DNA from: Cordilura impudica
Taxonomy: Eukaryota; Arthropoda; Insecta; Diptera; Scathophagidae
Length of the DNA: 64,000 bases
Direction: 5' to 3'
Assembly (NCBI GenBank): GCA_963682025.1
Contig: OY821517.1
Span: forward strand, 334,533,144 to 334,597,143
A program made the translations under genes and the position numbers. Below the pieces are notes generated by a model. It was not told where the DNA came from and searched no databases. It saw only the letters and a program-made list of their open reading frames with translations. Shown piece by piece: positions 45,535 through 58,149 of the stretch; position 1 is the stretch's first letter; each line of letters opens with the position of its first letter.

Positions 45535-46660
45535 CCGTCAGTTAAACTTAGCTAAACTAAGATTTTTTACCAAATTACTTTGATACTTACATTCCAAATT
45601 TTTAACACATACATTTTTAAACCATAATTTGGGATGTCAGTTAAACTTAGTTTAATTAAACCTAGATTTCATCATATAAATTTCATACTATTTGACTAAG
45701 GTCGCGATTTTGGGATGGCAATTATACTTAGTTTCGGTAAACTCACATTTCTTAACACGTAAGTGTGATACTAATTTCCTAAGGTTGCGTTTTTGGGATA
45801 ACAATTAAATCTAGTTTAGTTAAAGTTAAATTTTTTTAACCCATATCTTTCATTCTATTTGACTGAGGTCGTATTTTTGGGATGTCTGTTAAACTATATT
45901 TAGGTAAACTCACATTTCTTAACAAATTACTATGATACTATTTGAATAAGGTTAATTTTTGGAATTTCAGTTAAACTTAGTTTAGTTATAATCAGAATTT
46001 TTAATACATAAATTTTTAAAACATAATTTGGGATGTCATTTAAACTCAGTTTAGTTAAACTTTGATTTTTTAACACATAAATTTCATCCTATTTGACTAA
46101 GGTCGCGTTTTTGGGATGTCAGTAAAACTTATGCCGTTTTCTTTTCTAACAAAAAATGTCGCATTTTATTCTGAATAAAGAGCAACCTTATCTTACACAT
46201 CAATCGAGTCGCAAAGTGCTGTGTTCATAAAATGCAAAAAATTTTGATTAGTAACCTCTTTGAAGTCATAGGGTGAAAATATTCAAAAAAGGGGAACAAT
46301 GTGGAAATATTCTCATACTATGACTTGAAAGAAGTCAATGGCTGCAATTATTTGCGATTTACGAGGGCTTGACTTTGAGACCTTTCGATTGTTCTTCAAG
46401 ATAATGTTACTCTTAATTTAGAATATATAAAAAGACACACTTTTCGAAAAAAGTGCAAATAAAATGCAACATTTTTTGTCAGAAAAGAAATCTGAATTAG
46501 TTTAAACTCACATTTCTTAACACGTAAGTGTGATTTTAATTGCCTAAGGTTGCGTTTTTTGGGATAACAGTTAAATCTAGTTTAATTAAAGTCCAAATTT
46601 TTTTAACTGATTAAATTGTTTAAACTAACTTATCTTAATTTAGCTTAAACCAAAAACAAA
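45535..46660. repeat. Tandem array, about 82-bp unit, interrupted by a MITE
   Basis: GGGAT landmarks recur near 45631, 45713, 45797, 45880, 45960, 46030, 46113 and, after the insertion, 46560. The unit holds TTAAACTTAGTTTAGTTAAAC, ATTTCTTAACACATAA and TATTTGACTAAGGTCGCG. Confidence 0.85.
46138..46490. mobile_element. MITE, 353 bp, inside the 82-bp array
   Basis: The left TTTCTTTTCTAACAAAAAAT and the right end reverse-complemented, TTTCTTTTCTGACAAAAAAT, go on matching for about 33 bp (…GTCGCATTTTATT against GTTGCATTTTATT). The interior is unrelated to the array and has no open frame. Confidence 0.88.
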
Positions 46661-46764
46661 AAAAAAACGTTTGAAATTGTAAGTTTAACTTAACTACGTT
46701 TCACTGTGACATGCCAAAAACCTGTTCTTAAGGCGATTGGGCCATTAAAAGACATTTACATTTT

Positions 46765-47424
46765 TATACGCTATACCACTATATGATCAGGGTATAATGA
46801 CTTTGTGCTGATGTTTGTTGCTATCAAAAATATTTGACATAGACCCATCTTTTATTATAACGATCGACTCAGAATCACTTTCTGACCGAGAATCACTTTC
46901 AGAGTCGATTTAGCGATGTCCGTCGGTCCGTCCGTCCGTCTGTGTGTTCATGTAAACCTTGTAATCAAACGATAGGTCGCAACTTTGAACTTCTAACGGC
47001 CATAGAATGAACGCTATTGAAATTTGTGAAAATCGGTCCATGTTCAGACATAGTCCCTATATAAATTGCCATAATATCCAAATTACAACATAGATCTTGG
47101 TCAAATTGGGTTCATGTATGTTTATTACATCCATTTATCAGTAGTCCAAAAACAAACCCTATATGACAATATGTTTTTGCAAAAAATAAATGACCTTACA
47201 GTACCTTATCGGACCATTTTTCGACCTAGTCCCCTTATAAATATAGCAACCGATATGAACTTTCCATATCCCAAGGCAAAAAAAAAATAATAACAATGTC
47301 ACTCAAATGTGATTTAAGCTAATTTTCTATATCTAATTAGTTGGACCTAAGAGATAGGGTCTCTAAACGCTTGGTATTGGGTATCGTATAGTCGGCCTAG
47401 ACTGACTATAATTTTCTTACTTGT
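46765..47424 (-). repeat. Family A repeat, nearly full length
   Basis: Starts TTATACGCTATACCACTATA and ends ACTATAATTTTCTTACTTGT, with some internal deletion relative to the copies at 16119 and 24213. Confidence 0.85.
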
Positions 47425-49247
47425 TTTATTTAAACTCTTGTTTTTTAATGGTTCTTACAGATCTCATAGTCAAACTTTAGTTTTTTTTAACTTTTTTTGA
47501 GCAACTGTCATAAATTTCAAAGCATTTGGGAAAAGTAGTTTCTAAGCACTTTATTTGGAAGAGCTTTAATCTATTTTAAATAAAATTCCGTTGACATTTT
47601 TAGAAGTGGTTATAAGATGGTGTTAGTTGCAAATGTGATCGATTTGAAGCACTTTTCCTTTTTTTTTTGCTGGGCTACGTTTATTTGTATATAAAATAAA
47701 AATAAACGCTTTATTAAATTAATTTGTTCAACTACAAATATTTAAGCTATTGTTAAAGAAAACATGTTGCGGAAATAACAAAAAAATAATCAATAGAAAC
47801 TTAAAAAGCGAATATTTGTTGACAAACACATTTACACAGGTCACGTTTTTGTTACAAAAAAAAAAAAAATTTAAGCAAATAAATAAAAAAAAAATAAAAA
47901 GGAAAACATATTTATAGAAAAAAAAAAAAAATGAAATCTGAACTAAACGCACTTTAAATAGTAACAGTGAATTACACAGAGGAATATAAACAGCATCCAA
48001 ATATATATATATTATCTATGACTCAGTTTTTGAACAAAATAAATATTAAAAAAAAATAATATTTTAGAAAATATTTTAAGTAAATATAAAAACACAAGAT
48101 GTGCTTAAAATATACTGTTAAAATTATTCAAAATTTTACCTCACATTCTCTGACGGGATTTAATATTAATTCACACATTTTTTATTTTTTTTCTTTTGCA
48201 ATATTTCTATTTATTAATGTTGTTGTTATTTTTGGGATATATTTTAATCTTGGCTTTTCTCAATATTTCAATGATAACAAAAAAAAAAGAGATCAATGGT
48301 AAATAATACAATTAATCTCTCTTGTCAGTAATATTATGTTAATTACTATTAATATTAGGTTAAAGAAGACAGTATTCAAACGAAAAGTTTGTTTATTTTA
48401 TCATTTATTATCGCAAAAAAAACCAGAAGCGTAATTTAGTTGTGTATTTTTGTAAAACGAAATTTAATAATTTTGTTCCAAATTTCAATGAACCATTTTT
48501 ATTAAAGCCAGCTTTTTCTGGTTGGTTAAATGCTAATGTTAATTATAGAAAAAAAAAACCGTTTAGCACTTGTTGTCTAACAGTTGAGGGTCGGTTATTT
48601 CTTCTTTTTTAAATAAACATTTTTGTTAATGCTAAAATTCTCAAAGCGAAATATTTACAATTTGTTCTATTATACGCGACACGTCTGTCAAGTATTACGT
48701 TTGTTAATGTACTGGCTGACTGACTGGCCATATTGTCTGTCTGCTATTCCATTGTATTCTTCGTACTACACTCCGGCTATGTGATTAGGACTGACTCAAT
48801 TGATTATTTTTTTTTTATTTTTTTTTAAGCATACCGGTTTTATTATATTTTATTTTGTGGCGTTTCGTTTATTTTACTCATTCACAATTTTTTTTTATAT
48901 TTTTATTGTTTGTTCTCTGGCTGAGTAGTGAAAAACAACAAATAATTTATAACACAGTTTTTTTTTAACTCAAGTTGTATTCCATGGATAAACTTAATGA
49001 ATTTAGTGGGTTTTTTCTGTGTAACACCTAGAGGAAGGTGATGTTAATACATTATGGTGAATTATATTAAAACTGTGTGGGGTTTTTTTTTTCAAATGTC
49101 ATGGTATTTTTTGTAATATGTTTAGAAATGTCAGTAAAAATATTTTTTTAGACTTTCCAACTAAACAAATGAAATAAATGAAATCTTAAAAACCGATTTT
49201 TTGGCAGTAACATCATGTATGTAAGTAAGCTAAAAAAAAAAATAAAA
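47425..49247. other. Spacer, no gene seen
   Basis: AT-rich and mostly unique. The 67-90 codon frames at 47728-48302 are poly-F/K low-complexity and are not considered genes. Confidence 0.5.
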
Positions 49248-49372
49248 AACAGGTAAGACTGTTAAATCCCGCGTCTTAAACACAACATTACAACCAATGT
49301 TGGATATGGATACCACTTTAAAAATGTTGATATCGAAACTTTAAATTCGAATGCCAATTACAACAAGTAAGA

Positions 49373-49978
49373 AAATTATAGTCGGTGTAGACCGACTATA
49401 CGATACCCTATACCATGCGTTTAGAAACCCTATCTTTTAGGCCCAACAAACTGGACATAGAAAATAAGCAAAAAGCAAATTTGAGTGGGATTTTTATTAA
49501 TTTTTTTGGCTGCAGATATGAAAAAGTTCATATCGGATGCTATATCTTTATGGGGACTAGGTCCAAAAATGGACCAATCCTGATCATGTTTGGTTAAGTC
49601 TCTTGTATTTCGCAAAAATATATACAAACAAAATTTGAGAATCAGTGCAATATTTTTGTTTTTAATAGATTTAAGTGAAGATCGGGAAGCAGTCTATATG
49701 GGGCCAAAGGGATCATTTTTGGACTACACATTAATGGATGTAATGAACGCATACAAACCCAATTTGAGTAAGATCTATATGACAATTTGGATCTTATGGC
49801 AATTTATGTCGATTTCAAAGGGGTAATTTGTATGGGGGCTAGATCTGAACATGGACCGATTCTCACCAATTTCAATAGCGTTCATCCCATGGCCGATAAA
49901 AGCTTATATACCAAATTTCATCAAAAAATATTCCTATTTGCGACCTGCAGTTTGATTACAAGGTGGTATAGGGTATAA
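49373..49978 (+). repeat. Family A repeat, left arm of an inverted pair
   Basis: Begins ACAAGTAAGAAAATTATAG. It lacks the CAGACGG block and goes straight from TTTGATTACAAGG to TGGTATAGGGTATAA. Confidence 0.88.
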
Positions 49979-50004
49979 TTAAAATTGGCCAATTTCTATT
50001 ATAA

Positions 50005-50805
50005 TTATACCCTATACCACTATGTGGTTTGGGTATAATGACTTTGTGCTGCTGTTTGTAACAACCAAAAATATTTGACCTAGACCCATCTTTAATTATA
50101 CCGATCGAATCACAATCACTTTCTGAGTTGATTTAACAATGTCCGTCCGTCCGTCCGTCCGTCCGTCCGTCCGTCCGTCCGTCTGTGTGTCCATGTAAAG
50201 CTTGTAATCAAACTGCAGGTCGCAAATATGAATATATTTTGATGAAATTTGGTATATAAGCTTTTATCGGCCATGGGATGAACGCTATTGAAATTGGTGA
50301 GAATCGGTCCATGTTCAGACCTAGCCCCCATACAAATTACCCATATGAAATCGACATAAATTGCCATAAGATCCAAATTGTCATATAGATCTTACTCAAA
50401 TTGGGTTTGTATGCGTTCATTACATCCACTAATGAGTAGTCCAAAAATGATCCCTTTGACCCCATATAGAGCTTCTTCCCGATCTTCAGTTAAATCTATT
50501 AAAAAACAAAAATATTGCACTGATTCTTCTCAAATTCTGTTTGTACATATTTTTGCAAAATACAAGAGACTTTACCAAACATGATCAGGATCGGTCCATT
50601 TTTGGACCTAGCCCCTTTATAGATATAGCATCCGATATGAACTTTTTTATATCTGCAGCCAAAAAAATTAATAAAAATCCCACTCAAATTTGGTTTTTGC
50701 TTATTTTCTATGTCCAGTTAGTTGGGCCTAAGAGATAGGGTTTCTAAACGCATGGTATAGGGTATCGTATAGTCGGTCTAGACCGACTATAATTTTCTTA
50801 CTTGT
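50005..50805 (-). repeat. Family A repeat, right arm of an inverted pair
   Basis: Full length. It starts TTATACCCTATACCACTATG and ends GACTATAATTTTCTTACTTGT. The CCGT block is expanded to about ten units (50141-50181). Confidence 0.9.
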
Positions 50806-50881
50806 TTTATTTTATAATTATTAACTTTAATATTTGTTTTTTTATTATTTATTTTTTAATTTTTAGTTTCAATCTAATTAA

Positions 50882-51247
50882 TCTATAATATTAATAGGCT
50901 AGGTGATTTCTTGTTACCGATGTTTTGTTCTACTGTTTTATCCCGATTTTGCAAAATGTATATTATTTGAAAGGTATTTCTTTTTAGCAGATAACCAGAT
51001 TTACAGATTTTTATTTTTTTTCTTTATTTTGAGTAAATTGCATTTAAAGTTGTTACTAACATATACATAAAATTATACATATGCTATGTGTGTGTTTATA
51101 AAATTTGTTAATGTGTTTGTTAATGAGTTTCTTTTCTTCATTCACAATAATAATAAACCAAAAAAGTGTTGGTTTGTGAATTGGCTAAGTCGAAAAATAA
51201 AGTTGCTTAGAAATTGCACTCGAATTTCGAACGCTGGAATCTGCTAG
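50882..51247 (+). mobile_element. Helitron-like element, copy 7
   Basis: TCTATAATATTAATAGGC start, hairpin CTCGAATTTCGA and CTGGAATCTGCTAG end, between A and T. Confidence 0.8.
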
Positions 51248-51299
51248 TTAATGTTTAATATTTAATTCTTTATTCTTAAATTTTTTTTAGTTTTTAACT

Positions 51300-52290
51300 T
51301 TTAGTGAATTTTCAATTTTTTATTTTTCATTTTAAATTTTTAATTTTTACTTTTTAATATTTAATTTTTAATTTATAATTTATAATTTATAATTTATAAT
51401 TTTTAATTTTTAATTTTTAATTTTTAATTTTTAATTTTTAATTTTTAATTTTTAATTTTTAATTTTTAATTTTTAATTTTTAATTTTTAATTTTTAATTT
51501 TTAATTTTTAATTTTTAATTTTTAATTTTTAATTTTTAATTTTTAATTTTTAATTTTTAATTTTTAATTTTTAATTTTTAATTTTTAATTTTTAATTTTT
51601 AATTTTTAATTTTTAATTTTTAATTTTTAATTTTTAATTTTTAATTTTTAATTTTTAATTTTTAATTTTTAATTTTTAATTTTTAATTTTTAATTTTTAA
51701 TTTTTAATTTTTAATTTTTAATTTTTAATTTTTAATTTTTAATTTTTAATTTTTAATTTTTAATTTTTAATTTTTAATTTTTAATTTTTAATTTTTAATT
51801 TTTAATTTTTAATTTTTAATTTTTAATTTTTAATTTTTAATTTTTAATTTTTAATTTTTAATTTTTAATTTTTAATTTTTAATTTTTAATTTTTAATTTT
51901 TAATTTTTAATTTTTAATTTTTAATTTTTAATTTTTAATTTTTATTTTTTAATTTTTAATTTTTAATTTTTAATTTTTAATTTTTAATTTTTAATTTTTA
52001 ATTTTTAATTTTTAATTTTTAATTTTTAATTTTTAATTTTTAATTTTTAATTTTTAATTTTTAATTTTTAATTTTTAATTTTTAATTTTTAATTTTTAAT
52101 TTTTAATTTTTAATTTTTAATTTTTAATTTTTAGTTTTTAATTTTTAATTTTTAATTTTTAATTTTGAATTTTGAATTTTTAATTTTTAGTTTTTAATTT
52201 TTAATTTTTAATTTTTAATTTTTAATTTTTAATTCTTAATATCTAATTTTTAATTCTTAATATCTAATTTTTAATTTTTAAGTTTTAATT
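51300..52290 (+). repeat. (AATTTTT)n array, nearly 1 kb
   Basis: Roughly 130 copies of the 7-bp unit, almost perfect in the centre and degenerate at both edges. Confidence 0.97.
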
Positions 52291-52942
52291 TTTTAATTTT
52301 TGTTTTTTAATTTTGAATTTTTAATTTAAAATTCTGAATTGTAATTTTATTTTTTTATTTTTGATATTTTGAATTTTGAGATTATTTAATTTTATTATAC
52401 TTCGTGATAACAATAAAAAAAATGGCAATACTACTAAATTTTTAATTTTGAGTTTTTAATGTTTAGTTTTTAATTTAAAAAAAAATTTTTCTTTTTTCAA
52501 AAGAGGGTAATTTAAAAAAAGGGTACTTTTTGTTTGACTTTTTAGGGATTATATTTTTCTTTCATATTGTCGATTTTTTTTATTATAACTATCGTGATAA
52601 CAATAAAAAAATATGTGGCAATACTACTAAAATAGCTCATGGTAATTGAGTATGTTGATATGGTTAATATATTTGCATCATTTTTTTGTGGCTTTTTTTT
52701 CTAACTATTGATGTTGTCGTACAACAATTGTGTTCAGCTACTAAATTATTACAAGAAACACACTGGGTTTTTTTAGAGGTGTCTTCAAATTTTAGGTTAT
52801 ATCTCAGCAAAATTAAGCTCGATTTTCCCCATTTTAAACATCAACCTGCTGCAAATTACGGCAAATAATATAATCGTACCATTACCCAGGTGAAAGGTTT
52901 ATTTTGTGAATGAGGGTGTTTTCAGCAGGAACAAGAATATAT

Positions 52943-53360
52943 CGCACCTGTACCTCCAGTACCTCCAAAGTGAGTCAACTCAAAATTTACAAATTTTCAG
53001 TAGAGGCAAAAAAACGGCTCTATTTAATATTTACTATAAAATTTAAAAACAGTTGTTTCATTGTAAAGAATTGCGAATTATAAGTATACAATAGTAGTTG
53101 TGTTTGCGATTTCTTTTTCAGTGATCATCAAAAATAACAAGTTTTTTGGGTGCAACTCAAAATATGTCTTTTAAGTGGACTCTAAAGAAGCTACTCTTAT
53201 AACACAAAGAGGGTTACAACTGTATTTTTGTTTTGTGAAAGACTAAAAAACCGATGTAAGATTTTTACCAGTGGATAGATATGACCACTGTGTATCGTTT
53301 TCTTGCAAAAAGTGAAAATTGAAAAATTTTGAGTTGACTCACTTTAGAGGTACAGGTGCG
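52943..53360. mobile_element. MITE inside family B
   Basis: The left CGCACCTGTACCTC followed by AAGTGAGTCAACTCAAAATTT is mirrored at the right by AAATTTTGAGTTGACTCACTTT then GAGGTACAGGTGCG. The left arm has one extra 9-bp copy of GTACCTCCA. 418 bp, no open frame. Target duplication not clear. Confidence 0.85.
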
Positions 53361-53460
53361 AATTATAGTTTATAGGGCTCTGGAATTTATTTTGATGAGT
53401 TACAAACGGATGGACAAACTGATATATACCCACTGCACAGTGGTGTGGAGGATATAAAAA

Positions 53461-54728
53461 TATTTTTATTTATGCAAAAAAGCTGATTTTTTTAAAACAA
53501 AAATCACTAATTTTAAAAATTCTAAAACGGGTTATAAAAATCATTTAATAAAACACAGTTATAAATAGTATTTATCCAAAAACCATTAATATGTTGATCA
53601 AAATCACTTATTTCATGTTTTCTAAATCGATTAAAAAATTAAACTCACCGAAGTATTTCTGTTAAATTTAATTTTTACTTAAATTTTAAGATTAAAAAAT
53701 AGCAAATTCCCAGTTTTTTTTCGAAGCCATAATTATTCAAAAACAAGGATTTTTTAACACAAAATCGGTGTTCTATATATTCAGAAACGTTTAAAGCAAA
53801 TATATTAATAACAGCTATAACAAAAAACGAATATTATAACCATTATATTATGTTTAATGCTTTTTAATAAACATCAATTTGAATTTGAAGAATTTCGAGC
53901 TGATTTTCATGTTTTAAACAATGTACAAAAGAAAATAACTTTTAAAAAAATTAATTAACTGTATACAGAACATGAACATCGACAAGAAATCGATAATGTC
54001 TAAAAACGGTATGGAAATAAATTTTAAAATAATTATTTTTAATTTATTATTGTCAATATTTTGAACTTTATTTTTTTTTTTATGATAATATTTTAACATT
54101 TCATTTCGTTTATCGTTCGAGTTAATAAACAAGCACATACATTTTTTTTCCTGATTCACGTCTTCAATATTTTCGACATAGACAGATTTTTTCAAAAAAA
54201 AAAAAAAAAATTCAAAGGTCAATATGAAAAGAGTTAGAAATTAATTTCATAATATTTCATAAATTTTCTATACACAGGCACTCAACCTGTTAAAAGACGG
54301 TTAATGCAAGATTTTTCTTGAATTTTAATTATTTAAAATTATCATTTATTTCTCTGATTTTTCTTCTTCACCTAATCATGAGTTAAATTAACCAAAAAAA
54401 AAAGTTATATTTCGCCATATAATTAAATTTTGTTTTATAACAAAAATAGATCTTTAACAGAAATATGAAAATAAATAAGGTCACTTTAAAAATAGCAATA
54501 AAACTTAATGACATTGAATCAAAATACAAAAAAGTAAACAAATATTTCAAATATGCTTATCTCGTTTTAATTATTGCCGTAAGTTAATAATAGTATCGAG
54601 TGTTTTATAATTTTAAGAAATTAAATAATTTATCACCTGTTGCTTTTAAATGTGGCGTCTTAACATTAACGCAGACTACCATGATGTGCAATCTAATGAT
54701 TGATTCAACAAGATTAACCAAATCATAT
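53461..54728. other. Spacer, no gene seen
   Basis: AT-rich. The 102-codon minus-strand frame at 53914-54222 is low in complexity with no domain and no supporting signals. Confidence 0.45.
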
Positions 54729-55493
54729 TTATACCCTATAACACTGTGGTAAAAATCTTCCATTATACCGATCGACTCAGCATCACTTCCTTAGATGATT
54801 TAGCTATGTCCGTCCGTCCGTCCGTATATATGTCTGTCTGTTCGTCTGTCTGTGTGTCCATGTAAACTTTGTAATCAAACTACAGTTCGCATATATAAAT
54901 ATATTTTTATGAAGTTGGGTACATAAGCTTGAATCGGCCATAGGACGAACGCTATTGAAACTGGTGAAAATCGGTGCACATTCAGACTTAGCTTCCATAC
55001 AAACAACCCCTAACAGGCCGACTAAAATTGTCGTAAGATCCAGATTATTATCGATAAAATTTGGTGTATGTGTATGTATTATAGCCACCAAGCAGTAGTC
55101 AAAAAAATAATAAACCCTGTAGGACAATTTTCAGTCATAGACCCCATATACAGCTGATTCGAGATCTTCACTTAAATCTATCAAAATACAAAAATATTTC
55201 ATAGATTTTTTTAAAATTTGCTTATATATGTTTTTGAGAAAAATAAGCGACTTTACTTAATATGGTTCAAATTGGTCCATTTTTGGATCTAGTTCCCATA
55301 TTAAAATAACATCAGATATGAAATTTTTCATATCTGTATGCCACAAATTAATACGAAATAGCACTAAAATTTGGTTTATGCATATTTTCCATCTTCAGTT
55401 AATGTCTGAGCAAAATTGGATCTAAGACCCTCTCATGAAAGGCATGGCATAGTGCATCTTAAAGTCGCTCTAGACCGACTATAATTTTCTTAC
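54729..55493 (-). repeat. Family A repeat, diverged
   Basis: Starts TTATACCCTATAACACTGTG and ends TCTAGACCGACTATAATTTTC. More diverged than the copies near 24 and 50 kb. Confidence 0.82.
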
Positions 55494-56019
55494 AAAAAAT
55501 GGTGAAATACCCCAAAATTATATATAAACCACAACTTATATGACAACAATAAATTAAAGTATTTAGTATTTATAATCAAAAAATTTATAAACAAAATAAT
55601 AAATTTTGCAAACATCTTGGAAATGAACTTCATTGTAGTTAGTTTAATTATAAGGCCCATAATTAAATAAAATTGCGCTTATTCGTGATAACACTCGTAC
55701 ACTTTAAATAGTTTATAACAAATCAATTAAAAATTAATTATGATTTAAATTCAAGTATTTTTAGATTTGTATCGATCTTTTACCTTTTGATTAGTTTGAA
55801 ATATGGCTTTAAACATTTTTGAATTTTTTTATTCTTATTTATGCATGTAATTTGTTGTTTAACTATTTGTTTTGAACTTCTTAAGGTTTATTTACCAACT
55901 GACGTTTTATTTCCCTCAAAGATGTCAGTTAACGGTTTTTGATTATGTTTTTTGCATCTGTAATTGCAAATGTAACAGTAGTTTGCATTGCTTTTGCAAT
56001 TACATAAATACTAAATAAA
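55494..56019. other. Spacer, no gene seen
   Basis: AT-rich, unique. Confidence 0.45.
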
Positions 56020-56760
56020 ACAAGTATGAATATTATAGTCGGTATAGACCCACTATGCAATGCCCTATACCAAGCTTTTAGAGAATTTGTCTTAGGTCCA
56101 ACTAATTGGGCATACAAAATAAGCATATCCCAAATCTGAATGGAATTTTTATTAATTTTTGTGCCTTCGGATATGGAACAGTTCATCGGATGGTATATTT
56201 ATATAGGGACTAGGTCGAAAAATGGACCGATTCTAATTATATTTGGTAAGTTCACTTATGTTTTGCAAAAACATATACAAACGAAATTTGGGAAAAATCT
56301 GTGCAATATTTTTGTTTTTTCATAGATTTAAGTGAAGATCGGAAAGCAGCTTTATATGGGGGCTATGAATAAGAATTTTCCTATAAGGTTTATTTTTGGA
56401 CCATTGATTAATGGATGCAGTAAACACTTACAAAACCAATTTTAACTAGATCTACATGATAATTTGGATCTTAAGGAAATTTTAGTCGATCTTATAGGGG
56501 TCATTTGTATGAGGACTAAGTCTGAACATGCACCGATTTTCACGAATTTACATAGAGTTCGTCATATGGCCGATAGAAGCTTACATACCAAATTTTATTA
56601 AAATATTTTCATATTTGCGCCTTTAATTTGATTACAAAGTTTACAGACAGACGGACGGACATCGCTAAATCATCTCAGACAGTGATTCTAAGTCGATTGG
56701 TAGTTACATATATCAGCACAAAGTCATTATACTCTAACAACATAGTGATATAGGGTATAA
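56020..56760 (+). repeat. Family A repeat, full length, diverged
   Basis: Begins ACAAGTATGAATATTATAG and ends ATAGTGATATAGGGTATAA. Confidence 0.85.
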
Positions 56761-57016
56761 AAATGGTTGTATGTTGGTGTGTGTGTGTGTGTGTTTGTGT
56801 AATGCAAGTCTTTGGCATGGCTGGTTATTTTTTAAGTACACTTACTAGAAAAAGTAGCCGTTTACTAGATCAAAAATTTTAAATATTAATAAAAAACATA
56901 TCTTAATAAAATATTTTGAATTACGAACTTTTTAACATTGACACATTGAAAATTTTACTCGTTTTCATTTATTTATTTATATTAATTACAATGCAAAGTA
57001 AATTTATATTCTAATT

Positions 57017-57130
57017 TGGGTCCAGGGATAAGTCGGGTGACAAAGACCATTTGGATGGTTTTTGCAGCGACATACCAAAGCCTCTGGAGGGAATCGAACC
57101 CACGATAGGCGAGCACGCTACCTACCGGGG
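57017..57130 (-). mobile_element. tRNA-derived SINE fragment
   Basis: The minus strand reads GGTAGGTAGCGTGCTCGCC, then TGGGTTCGATTCCCTCC. TAGCGTGCTCG resembles a pol III A box and GGTTCGATTCC is a perfect B box. The boxes are closer together than in a tRNA and no cloverleaf fits, so it is not a tRNA gene. Confidence 0.5.
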
Positions 57131-58010
57131 ATTTATTAATAAAAATTCTTCATTTAGGCCTTACTTACAATTTTGGTGAAAATGAAATGAGAAATCATCA
57201 ATGGTTCCTGAGTTATAGGTTGAAACTAATCAAACAAACATGAAGATAAGGAAAAAAAACTAAGTAAGTCCGATCACAGGGGAGATGTTTAAACATCTAT
57301 TTACACATCAGTTAAAATCAAACAGAAAGCGTCATCTATGTATCACTTATAGCAGACAACTGCCAAAGACATATAATATAAAGATATTGCAAGATGCATA
57401 ACGGGGTTAGTTAAAAAATACGACAATAGATGGGGGGTGAAATGAGTTGCATTTTCTAGAATATTTATTCATTTTATTTTCAGTTTATTTTATAAAACAA
57501 ACAAACAAACAAATAAATTGAAGTTTCAATATTTACAACTTATGTTATTTTTGACATTTGGCACGTTAACACGAATGTATTTCGCAAAATTAATGGAATA
57601 ACAAACTATTTCAATTGCAATTTTGTAAAATTCAACAGCAAGTTCCAGCAATGTATCACTTATAGCAAACAACTGCAGGGGCTCTGCAACTGCACGGGCT
57701 CAGCTAATATAAAAAATATTTATTATTTATTATTTCATCTGGTTGTTATAGTTGGGGTTGTTGAATTAGGTGAAATAATTTATATTAGTAATAGCGTTAT
57801 ACTTGTGGGGTTGTTGAATTATATGTTATACGTTTATATTGTGAAATTTTTAACATTGTTAGAGCAGAGGTTATTGAATTAGCTGAAATAATTTTATATC
57901 ACAATCTTTGCACCAATACACTCATACTTCACACCGTTGTTGTCTTACTTCTTACTTTTCATGCTGTTTTTGTGATTGTATTGTAAAATAGATTTTTACC
58001 CCCTTGAGCG
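57131..58010. other. Spacer with short duplicated segments
   Basis: ATGTATCACTTATAGCA followed by CAACTGC occurs near 57338 and 57652. A diverged short tandem (GGGTTGTTGAATTA) lies at 57735-57890. No gene. Confidence 0.4.
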
Positions 58011-58149
58011 TATAGATGTTTACACATCAAAAATATAAGACCGCCAAACCCTTTGGAGTTTTGCTATACTGGCTTGGAATTTCTCACAACCCAGACAATG
58101 ACCAGACAATGAAAATGTTCCAGAGTGTTATATTTTGGAAATTATATTT

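Larger units (their letters stand above)
49248..53460 (+). mobile_element. Family B element broken by nested insertions
   Basis: The 5' part (49248-49372: AACAGGTAAGACTGTTAAATC, then ATTACAACCAATGTTGG) and the 3' part (about 52480-53460: TAGCTCATGGTAATTGAG, GTTGTCGTACAACAATTGTG, TTACAAACGGATGG, GGTGTGGAGGATATAAAAA) match the complete copy at 61622-63346 in the same order. Between them lie an inverted pair of family A, a Helitron-like copy, a long AATTTTT array and a MITE. Confidence 0.72.

Noticed and set aside
47728..48302. Small frames rich in Phe and Lys
   Set aside because: Low-complexity AT sequence without splice sites, domain or start context.
51300..52290. Insect telomere repeat
   Set aside because: The unit is AATTTTT, not TTAGG, and higher flies lack such telomeres; flanks are family B.
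53914..54222. 102-codon minus-strand frame
   Set aside because: Poly-F/K/N composition, no domain, no conserved features.
57089..57130. tRNA gene
   Set aside because: It has a B box and an A-box-like stretch but wrong spacing and no acceptor stem; better explained as a SINE fragment.
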